Of a stretch of 8,055 nt of DNA, positions 1-4,732 are shown one piece after another (the first letter of the stretch is position 1; each line of letters starts with the position of its first letter). The notes under the pieces were generated by a model that saw only the letters and a list, made by a program, of their open reading frames with translations, searched no databases and had not been told where the DNA came from. Where the stretch lies: the NCBI GenBank assembly GCA_027083015.1, contig JALWQS010000029.1, forward strand, positions 1-8,055, written 5' to 3'. Source of the DNA: Candidatus Woesearchaeota archaeon. Its GTDB lineage: Archaea > Nanobdellota > Nanobdellia > Woesearchaeales > UBA11576. The translations under genes and the position numbers were made by a program.

Positions 1-75
1 GGTAAGAGAATCAACCATAGAAATAACTCTTGGCCGAAAACCAGGGATTTAGATCAGGAATCCAATAATAAGTAA
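1..75 (+). CDS. Possible C-terminal end of a gene that begins before the window
   Basis: Frame 1 is open from the first base to a TAA at 73-75 and encodes 24 residues that are basic and polar (starting GKRINHRNNSW and ending ESNNK). A T-rich tract typical of archaeal termination follows 15 nt after the stop, which fits a real gene end. The stretch is too short for family assignment and could be open by chance. Only the stop codon and terminator placement support it. Confidence 0.3.
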   Translation, partial: GKRINHRNNSWPKTRDLDQESNNK

Positions 76-90
76 GACCTGATAATAGTG

Positions 91-102
91 TTTTATTTTT
101 TT
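91..102 (+). terminator. T-rich terminator after the partial gene
   Basis: Eleven of twelve bases are T (TTTT-A-TTTTTTT). Archaeal transcription commonly ends on oligo-T in the non-template strand without a required hairpin. The tract lies between the stop at 75 and the tRNA promoter, so it would separate the two transcripts. Confidence 0.45.
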
Positions 103-127
103 CGTATATTTTCTTATCATAGATAGC

Positions 128-140
128 TTTAAATATAAAA
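128..140 (+). promoter_or_regulatory. TATA box of the tRNA-Arg gene
   Basis: TTTAAATATAAAA lies about 21-33 nt upstream of the first tRNA base (161). This is the expected archaeal box A distance if transcription starts at or a few bases before the mature 5' end. Confidence 0.6.
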
Positions 141-182
141 TCATTAGTTCTCAAACTCATGGGCCTATAGCATAACCTGGAT

Positions 183-204
183 TCAGGCGAATGCTTGCGC
201 AGAG
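183..204 (+). other. D-loop insertion in tRNA-Arg, probable intron with unresolved ends
   Basis: The distance between the two D-stem strands is 32 nt, against 8-11 in a normal D-loop, so about 22 nt are extra. Taking AACCUGGAU as the 5' part of the loop and A205 as position 21 places the insertion near 183-204. A partial helix CUG 177-179 with CAG 200-202 could form part of a relaxed BHB, but I find no canonical motif. An alternative hairpin CCTG-GATT-CAGG (176-187) competes with it. Confidence 0.5.
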
Positions 205-221
205 AGTGCGGCCGGCTTCGG

Positions 222-250
222 TTTGCTAAAGCTTTGCTTTACATGCAGAA
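222..250 (+). other. Canonical 37/38 tRNA intron, 29 nt
   Basis: The insertion follows G37 (221) and precedes A38 (251), the standard archaeal tRNA intron site. A relaxed BHB can be drawn. The outer helix is the anticodon stem. The central helix is CUUC 216-219 with GCAG 245-248, with one U-C mismatch. The bulges are GG^U (220-222) and AA^A (249-251). The intron folds into UAAAGC 227-232 with GCUUUA 236-241 and a UUU loop. Confidence 0.75.
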
Positions 251-271
251 ACCGGTTGATAGGGGTTCGAA

Positions 272-301
272 TGAGTGGTGTGTTAAGCACCATTACGAAA
301 G
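272..301 (+). other. T-loop tRNA intron at 59/60, 30 nt, with a complete BHB
   Basis: The insertion splits the T-loop after UUCGAA. All elements of a splicing-endonuclease BHB are present. The outer helix is the T-stem (GGGG 262-265 with CCCC 303-306). The 4-bp central helix is UUCG 266-269 with CGAA 296-299, all Watson-Crick. The 3-nt bulges are AA^U (270-272) and AG^U (300-302). The inner hairpin is AGUGGUG 274-280 with CACCAUU 288-294, containing one G-U pair. Precise removal restores the 7-nt loop UUCGAAU. Confidence 0.8.
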
Positions 302-334
302 TCCCCTTAGGCTCATATCATCCTATTTCCTATT

Positions 335-348
335 GGATCGCAAGATCC
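335..348 (+). other. Small GNRA-type hairpin between tRNA and GNAT gene
   Basis: GGATC-GCAA-GATCC is a 5-bp perfect stem closing a GCAA (GNRA) tetraloop, 20 nt past the tRNA 3' end and between two convergent genes. It could mark a transcript end or processing site. No T-tract follows on either strand, so calling it a terminator would be a guess. Confidence 0.3.
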
Positions 349-371
349 TCATCCTCTTTCTATAGCCAGCC

Positions 372-905
372 CTAAACCCTATAGATCATAAGATACTTTT
401 CTTCGGGTCCGCTGATCCTTACCTTAAGAAGTCTTTTCTTCATTTCTTTATCAAGAATATGTTCCAGTGAAGGCGAAAGAACATCGGCACAATAAAGTCC
501 CATTCCTTGTTCCTGAGCATACTCTCTTGTATCCCTTACGAGTACAGTTCCCGCGCCTGTTCCGCGAACTGACTCTTCTACGATTATTGACGAGAGATAA
601 AAAGCGTCCGAACGCATCCTCTCAAGGAAACTTTCTGCTATCCTGAAGGATGAACTGTTCTGTTCTTTTATCTCAGAAGCTACCGATGATAATCTTGAAC
701 CTACAGCACAACCGACATTCTTTGAGCCTTTTTTCAGCACCTTAAAATAGTTTTCATCACCCAAAAAATATCTTAAGACTCCAGCAGCCTGTTTTTTGCC
801 TTCGGCTATGTTATAGACATCCCACCACTCCTTCCTGTGCAGATTGACTGCATATCTAAAGAGCGGACCATCTTCTCTCAACACCGGCTCCGTAAGAAAG
901 ACCAT
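372..905 (-). CDS. GNAT-family N-acetyltransferase
   Basis: A 177-residue cytoplasmic protein with the GNAT acetyl-CoA site. Motif A spans about residues 104-125: strand LSSIIVEESV, then R114-G-T-G-A-G119, the pyrophosphate-binding R-x-x-G-x-G/A loop, then helix TVLVRDTREYA. The following strand YCADVL (138-143) fits motif B, and the C-terminal EKYLMIYRV is the usual last strand. The substrate cannot be told from sequence; the N-terminal 60 residues match no family I recognise. The ATG at 905 is chosen because a TATA box is centred about 26 nt upstream, making the mRNA essentially leaderless. It has its own promoter although the membrane-protein pair upstream runs the same way, so it may be transcribed alone or as the distal part of that unit. 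It is convergent with the tRNA gene. Confidence 0.8.
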   Translation of the reverse strand: MVFLTEPVLREDGPLFRYAVNLHRKEWWDVYNIAEGKKQAAGVLRYFLGDENYFKVLKKGSKNVGCAVGSRLSSVASEIKEQNSSSFRIAESFLERMRSDAFYLSSIIVEESVRGTGAGTVLVRDTREYAQEQGMGLYCADVLSPSLEHILDKEMKKRLLKVRISGPEEKYLMIYRV

Positions 906-927
906 GACTTTGGTGAGAGAGGTATTT

Positions 928-935
928 CTTTTAAA
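928..935 (-). promoter_or_regulatory. TATA box of the GNAT gene
   Basis: On the minus strand TTTAAAAG is centred 26-27 nt before the A of the ATG at 905, so the transcript would start at or next to the start codon. Confidence 0.55.
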
Positions 936-962
936 CTTTACTGTTCAATTTTTTCCCGTTTT

Positions 963-1733
963 TCAACGATATTTCCTGTACGAAGCATAGAAACCCAACA
1001 GGAAATAAGAGGCTGATATGAGGAATAGGAACTGATATATGATGACTGCAGTTTGAGAAAGGTTATAGAATTTCGTATAGACCACTAGTATTTCTGCTAC
1101 AAAATTTACGAATATCGCGCTTGATAAGTACCATAAAGGCGACCTTATAACTTTATCCTTAAATGTTGGGTAGATGATCACTGTTGTGAAGAACAGAAAA
1201 CTCGCTGCTAACGGATAAAAGTAGACCATTATTATCTCCAGCGTCAGCTGATGGCTTTCTGGTCTGAAGACATGTACAAAGAAATAGTAAAGCAGCATTA
1301 TGATGATTGAAGCGACCCCTATCATAAAGAAGTATTCCTGTTTAGGTAACGTATGGAATTTTCTGCTCTCGAACCAGAAGACCACGAACGCTATTATCAG
1401 GTCTAGATAAGCGATTATGAATAAGATATCTGAAGCTACTGGCAGGATCGAACCTGAAATGTAAGAGCAGGTGTATTGTATCGCATAAGCCATAGCTAAG
1501 AATAGTATCCCTATCATCAGTATCGTGAATACCCTTCTTTTTGTGCGCATCAGAGGATGTTTCCTGAATTTCTCATGACGTAGTTGCGCAACAGTCTCTA
1601 CACTATAGAATCCTGCTATGAATAATAGTATCACCTGCGCAAGCCTTAGTAAGTATAGGTATATCATCTTTTTCCTCAGGTTTTGCTCATTCCACTGTTC
1701 AGGATCGGTGTTTTCATCATAATTTAAAATCAT
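963..1733 (-). CDS. Seven-TM membrane protein of unknown function
   Basis: I do not recognise this 256-residue protein. It has about seven hydrophobic segments (roughly 24-44, 68-88, 98-120, 134-154, 165-188, 200-220, 228-250). A polar acidic N-terminus precedes them, a basic loop follows TM1 (RHEKFRKHPLMRTKRR, 52-67), and the C-terminus is short and basic (SYRKYR). No catalytic motif is visible. The overall pattern resembles the 7TM sensor modules found in front of signalling domains, but no output domain is attached. The start overlaps the 3' end of the upstream gene by 17 bp, so the two are one transcription unit and probably translationally coupled. AAGGAG abuts the ATG directly at 1733, an unusually tight RBS, and no better in-frame start exists nearby. 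The tight overlap suggests that the two products act together in the membrane. Confidence 0.75.
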   Translation of the reverse strand: MILNYDENTDPEQWNEQNLRKKMIYLYLLRLAQVILLFIAGFYSVETVAQLRHEKFRKHPLMRTKRRVFTILMIGILFLAMAYAIQYTCSYISGSILPVASDILFIIAYLDLIIAFVVFWFESRKFHTLPKQEYFFMIGVASIIIMLLYYFFVHVFRPESHQLTLEIIMVYFYPLAASFLFFTTVIIYPTFKDKVIRSPLWYLSSAIFVNFVAEILVVYTKFYNLSQTAVIIYQFLFLISASYFLLGFYASYRKYR

Positions 1734-2463
1734 CTCCTTCTAGGTCTGCAAAACCGGACTCTTGAGACGGTTTTCCCTGCTTTCCAGACCCTGACTTTCC
1801 TGCTTCCTCAAACATGGACTCTGATCCTAAACTATTGTTTTCTTTGCCGAAACCTTCATCTAACCCCCCAAGTTCTCCTGATTTTTCTTCATGCAAAGCG
1901 CCTCCAGAACGTTCCATATCTTCAACTACAGCTTTAGGATTCGGCGTGTACCTGTCTATTAGTTCTATGACAAAATAGAATATCGGCAGGAATACTATTG
2001 CTGTTATCACGTGTTTCAATGTCAAAGGTATTGCATTATAAAATACCGGCACAAACATTGCAAAAACGTAAGTCACTTCTCTGACTCGTCCTATATACCT
2101 TATGACCACGTTCCCTTTAAGTCCAAGGATGACGATTATCAGGCCATAGATAAGTATCAGCAATATCAGCAGGAACCTCAGATACACATTCCAGCCCCAA
2201 TGTAAGGCTCCACTGTGTATGAGCCTGAATGTTTGCCTTGTACAGTCGATGCTTCCCCATATTACGACCACAGAATTAGTTATTGCATTTCCCATACTGG
2301 TCCCGTTCTTTTCCTGGAAGAATTCAGCAAAGACCCATGTCGCCCATATAGGTACAAGAAGCCATAACATATCTACATTCTGCACTGGAACGACAAAGAG
2401 TGTCTTGACCCATGTCAAGAACATATCTAGAAAGTACATCCCCATTGCAGCAAAGTCCACCAT
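1717..2463 (-). CDS. Multi-TM membrane protein with acidic Gly/Ser-rich cytosolic tail
   Basis: An unrecognised 248-residue protein. An amphipathic N-terminus is followed by about five TM segments (roughly 30-49, 60-78, 93-114, 129-147, 151-169). After residue 170 the protein becomes a hydrophilic, probably disordered tail rich in E, G, S and K, ending in the acidic motif GDDFKL. Such a tail could dock a partner; this is inference. The ATG at 2463 has GAGG five nt upstream; the GTG directly after it, eight nt from GAGG, is the only competing start. It is the first gene of a two-gene unit with the overlapping 7TM gene. A TATA-like ATAAAAA about 50 nt upstream implies a leader of roughly 25 nt, consistent with use of an RBS. 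Confidence 0.75.
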   Translation of the reverse strand: MVDFAAMGMYFLDMFLTWVKTLFVVPVQNVDMLWLLVPIWATWVFAEFFQEKNGTSMGNAITNSVVVIWGSIDCTRQTFRLIHSGALHWGWNVYLRFLLILLILIYGLIIVILGLKGNVVIRYIGRVREVTYVFAMFVPVFYNAIPLTLKHVITAIVFLPIFYFVIELIDRYTPNPKAVVEDMERSGGALHEEKSGELGGLDEGFGKENNSLGSESMFEEAGKSGSGKQGKPSQESGFADLEGDDFKL

Positions 2464-2510
2464 ATCATCCTCTTTTTTATGGTTACAAGAGTATCATTTA
2501 TCATATGATG

Positions 2511-2517
2511 TTTTTAT
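2511..2517 (-). promoter_or_regulatory. Probable TATA box of the membrane-protein pair
   Basis: The minus strand reads ATAAAAA here, preceded by ATC. The implied start near 2488 leaves a leader of about 25 nt containing GAGG. It is weaker than the other boxes in the window, and neighbouring AT-rich sequence offers alternatives. Confidence 0.35.
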
Positions 2518-2558
2518 GATCTGATAATCTTGATCTAATAAGTTGTTATCAAAGAAAG

Positions 2559-2568
2559 TTTATAAATG
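2559..2568 (+). promoter_or_regulatory. TATA box of the small leaderless gene
   Basis: TTTATAAATG is a near-ideal archaeal box A centred 28 nt before the ATG at 2592, predicting a transcript that begins at the start codon. It is the main evidence that the small ORF downstream is expressed. Confidence 0.65.
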
Positions 2569-2591
2569 TTTACTGCTTATCGTAGCTTAAG

Positions 2592-2792
2592 ATGGATATT
2601 CGCATCCCGGCCATCATAGATGTTGATGCCAGAGGCAAGGTTTTCAATCTTGATAGGGTTCGGTTACTTATCAGAAAACAAGGTTCTATCAGCGCAGATC
2701 ATCATGAGTATGAAGAAAATATTGAATTTTTTAAACATATATCTAAGACTGCATCTTTAGAAGGTCCGGCAGAATCATTGCTGCGACACTGA
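2592..2792 (+). CDS. Small protein of unknown function, 66 aa
   Basis: An unrecognised soluble protein without a signal peptide or TM segment. It starts with MDIRIPAIIDVDARGKVFNL, which has a strand-like alternation, followed by a basic segment RVRLLIRK. The second half is charged and probably helical (HHEYEENIEFFKHIS), with three histidines in the region. The start is set by the strong TATA box 28 nt upstream, giving a leaderless mRNA. It is divergent from the membrane-protein pair and convergent with the lipoprotein gene, overlapping that gene's last 18 bp tail to tail. Its position in the only sizeable gap between two minus-strand genes, together with its promoter, argues that it is real. 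Nothing in the sequence reveals the function. Confidence 0.55.
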   Translation: MDIRIPAIIDVDARGKVFNLDRVRLLIRKQGSISADHHEYEENIEFFKHISKTASLEGPAESLLRH

Positions 2793-3497
2793 TGACACTT
2801 TCGTACAAAAGTATCCTTTTTCTGCAGCATGCAAACCGGTCCTTACACTTACTGTATTCAGGCTTTCGCTTCCTAAGCCTGCATCTCCAAGCCTTAAGGA
2901 TTTTTTTAGTATGATGTTTGATTTATCGTCAAGATCAAAATCACAATTGACTTTTTTACCGGGTTTCAGTCTTGATTCTTTACAGGCCGATACCAGTTGG
3001 CCATTAGTCACCTGCAACGCATTTACTGCTATGATAGGATTCCTGTATTCTTCTCTCTGTGCGTAGGATAATGGTGCGAATACCCATTCTTTGTCCTCGA
3101 TGTTTGTCAGTGTGAAAGAAAAATGTGCTGGGAGCTTATCACCATCTTCTTCTGTGAATGTACAATTGATGTTTGACAACAGGACGGGCTTTTCTGTTTC
3201 TATGCTGGTCGCTCCTTCTGTTGATATTTGTTTATCAATCAGTGAGTCTTCTGCACCAGTTCTTGTTGTTTGCTTTTCTTTCGGTGTGCCTGTTTGGTTT
3301 TCTGTTGGAGAGGTGATTGTTCCTGACTGTTGCTGTTCTCTTACCTGAGAGTTCTCTGCTGAGTCTTGAGCTTCTGTTATTTTCTGTTCATGAATGTTTT
3401 TTCCATCACCGCATCCTGCCAGTTGGATAATCATCATGAGACTTATCAGTGTAAGAAGAAGTACGATGATTCTTGTAAGAGAATAGCTTTTTTTCAT
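2775..3497 (-). CDS. Secreted lipoprotein with disordered linker and C-terminal beta domain
   Basis: A 240-residue protein with a class II-type signal: basic n-region MKKSYSLTR, hydrophobic core 10-25, lipobox L26-A-G-C29. The mature protein would be lipid-anchored at Cys29 on the outer face of the cytoplasmic membrane. Residues about 30-105 are a low-complexity Gln/Ser/Thr/Glu linker. Residues about 106-240 alternate like a beta-sandwich and carry four cysteines (112, 172, 185, 231) that could form two disulfides. I do not recognise the domain. The TATA box gives a leader of only about 11-13 nt. The gene is divergent from the FecR-cyclase operon, with 146 bp between the start codons, so the two may be co-regulated and the lipoprotein may be an accessory of that surface sensor; this is inference. 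The tail-to-tail overlap with the small plus-strand gene is 18 bp. Confidence 0.75.
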   Translation of the reverse strand: MKKSYSLTRIIVLLLTLISLMMIIQLAGCGDGKNIHEQKITEAQDSAENSQVREQQQSGTITSPTENQTGTPKEKQTTRTGAEDSLIDKQISTEGATSIETEKPVLLSNINCTFTEEDGDKLPAHFSFTLTNIEDKEWVFAPLSYAQREEYRNPIIAVNALQVTNGQLVSACKESRLKPGKKVNCDFDLDDKSNIILKKSLRLGDAGLGSESLNTVSVRTGLHAAEKGYFCTKVSSVSQQ

Positions 3498-3530
3498 CTT
3501 TTCGCCCTTAAGATACTATTCTTTTAGATA

Positions 3531-3538
3531 CTTATAAA
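3531..3538 (-). promoter_or_regulatory. TATA box of the lipoprotein gene
   Basis: The minus strand reads TTTATAAG. A start about 26 nt downstream falls near 3508, giving a short leader before the ATG at 3497. It lies about 55 bp from the opposing TATA box at 3592-3601, so the two promoters share one compact control region. Confidence 0.6.
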
Positions 3539-3591
3539 CTTTTTGTGATTCTGGCACCTGATAGCTTTTACGTAATAATCGCACCGATTAA

Positions 3592-3601
3592 TTTATAAAT
3601 A
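3592..3601 (+). promoter_or_regulatory. TATA box of the FecR-cyclase operon
   Basis: TTTATAAATA is a strong archaeal box A. A start about 26 nt downstream (near 3622) gives a leader of roughly 20 nt carrying GAGGTGA. No second TATA box of this quality lies before the cyclase gene, so both genes should depend on this promoter. Confidence 0.65.
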
Positions 3602-3631
3602 AAATTCGCTTTATACCTTAAAGCTAAGTTT

Positions 3632-3638
3632 GAGGTGA
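3632..3638 (+). promoter_or_regulatory. Shine-Dalgarno site that decides the FecR start
   Basis: GAGGTGA matches the complement of the archaeal 16S 3' end (ATCACCTC). Five nt separate it from TTG at 3644. The GTG at 3635, which would extend the frame by three residues, lies inside the Shine-Dalgarno itself and is unlikely to be used. Confidence 0.65.
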
Positions 3639-3643
3639 GTCTT

Positions 3644-4726
3644 TTGTCCGAAGAAAAGAAAAAATTCAGGAAAAAACATGCTATTATCCTTGGAATAGTT
3701 GTTGGTGTTATTTTTATTCTTCTTGTCAGTTTTTTTGCTATTGCCAGGAGTCCGACCACTCCTGCCTATCTTAATATTGAATCTGGCGAGGTTCAGGTTA
3801 ATCTTGGTTCTGGTTGGATACCTGCTGTTGATGGTATGGAATTAGGGCTTGATGATAGTGTTCGCACCCTTGATGATAGTAACGCTATCCTTGTTCTGTA
3901 TGAGAGCATCATTGTTAATCTCAAACCGAATACTGAGGTCAAGATCGCTGACCTTGCTAAAGATCATATAAAGATCAAGCAGGATTCCGGCACTACGTGG
4001 AACAAGTTCACGAAACTAGCCGGTATCAACAGTTACGAGGTTGAAACTCCTAACACCGTAGCTACAGTCAGAGGTACAGAGTTTGAGATGACCATGGACT
4101 CATTGATCGTCGGTTCTGGAACTGTTGATTTTAGTTCTGGTAAAGGGCATCTTATTGTAAATAAGAACATGAAAGCTCGCTTGGTTGATGGTAAGCTTGT
4201 TCAGGAAGATCTTACTCCTGAAGAGAAAGCAAGGATCATAGAGAACAAGCGTCTTGTACTTAAGAGCCTTCGCCTGATACGTGAACGGGAGATTAATAAG
4301 CACCCTCACGTCTATAATCTTGTCAAGAGTTTTGCTCATGTAACTGATGAAGAAGCTAAGATCAAGATTCAGAAGATGGATTGGGGTTATGCTGATGAGG
4401 ACTCATTGATAGAGAAGTCTCCGACAAGGATTGAGTCTATAGAGAAATTTGTCAGTTTGACTAAAGAGGTCAAGAAGGAGAAGAAAGAGCTTCAAAGTCT
4501 TGGTTATGAAGAGCCTAAACCTAAATGGTTGGTTGAGAGGTTACAGCAGGAAAAACCTTCTGAAGCGAAGGTTATCGCTGAAGGTTCTGGTGAACAGGAT
4601 CCTGAAGAGTCTGCTCCTGAGATTAAGCCCGAAGCTAGACTGGTCGATGATAAACAGGTTGTTGAACCTAAACCTTTGGAAAAAGCTGGCTCTTCACCAA
4701 AAAGCTCGGACCTTTCTAAGATCTGA
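3644..4726 (+). CDS. Membrane-anchored FecR-domain protein
   Basis: About 360 residues from a TTG start: MSEEKKKFRKK, one TM segment at about 13-35, then an extracytoplasmic FecR domain at about 40-180. The FecR hallmark is clear: YEVETPNTVATVRGTEFEM around residues 131-149 (Y-x-V-x-TP-x-x-x-A-x-VRGT-x-F). Two strand-rich repeats precede it (YLNIESGEVQVNLG and ILVLYESIIVNLKPNTEVKIADL). Residues about 190-300 are helical and Lys/Glu-rich, possibly a coiled coil, followed by a Pro/Glu/Lys-rich disordered tail. The N-terminal cytosolic anti-sigma segment of ferric-citrate FecR is missing, so this is not a sigma-factor regulator. It is the first gene of a two-gene operon with the cyclase starting 6 bp after its stop. 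The likely role is an extracellular ligand- or wall-binding subunit that signals to the CHASE2 domain. The FecR call is firm; the role is inferred. Confidence 0.85.
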   Translation: MSEEKKKFRKKHAIILGIVVGVIFILLVSFFAIARSPTTPAYLNIESGEVQVNLGSGWIPAVDGMELGLDDSVRTLDDSNAILVLYESIIVNLKPNTEVKIADLAKDHIKIKQDSGTTWNKFTKLAGINSYEVETPNTVATVRGTEFEMTMDSLIVGSGTVDFSSGKGHLIVNKNMKARLVDGKLVQEDLTPEEKARIIENKRLVLKSLRLIREREINKHPHVYNLVKSFAHVTDEEAKIKIQKMDWGYADEDSLIEKSPTRIESIEKFVSLTKEVKKEKKELQSLGYEEPKPKWLVERLQQEKPSEAKVIAEGSGEQDPEESAPEIKPEARLVDDKQVVEPKPLEKAGSSPKSSDLSKI

Positions 4727-4732
4727 ATTTTA

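Larger units (their letters stand above)
161..315 (+). tRNA. tRNA-Arg(UCG) interrupted by up to three introns
   Basis: Acceptor stem GGGCCTA (161-167) pairs over 7 bp with TAGGCTC (308-314), with one G-U pair; the discriminator is A315 and no CCA is encoded. The D-stem is GCAT 170-173 with GTGC 206-209, and G18-G19 lie at 179-180. The anticodon stem is GCCGG 211-215 with CCGGT 252-256. The anticodon loop is CUUCGG (216-221) plus A251, so the anticodon is UCG at 218-220, reading CGA. The variable loop is UGAU (257-260). The T-stem is AGGGG 261-265 with CCCCU 303-307, and the T-loop is UUCGAA (266-271) plus U302. Removing a roughly 22-nt D-loop insertion, 29 nt at 37/38 and 30 nt at 59/60 leaves a 74-nt tRNA. 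A20 (181) and C35 (219), the known arginine identity elements, are present. The canonical and T-loop introns are well supported; the D-loop insertion is certain as extra length, but its exact ends are not. Confidence 0.85.

Noticed and set aside
3091..3348. Plus-strand frame of 85 codons within the lipoprotein gene
   Set aside because: It is the antisense of the low-complexity linker, with no promoter or RBS. The lipoprotein signal and lipobox on the other strand are clear.
3644..4726. FecR as an anti-sigma regulator of iron uptake
   Set aside because: The cytosolic anti-sigma segment is missing, there is no sigma factor or TonB receptor nearby, and archaea lack sigma-70 factors.
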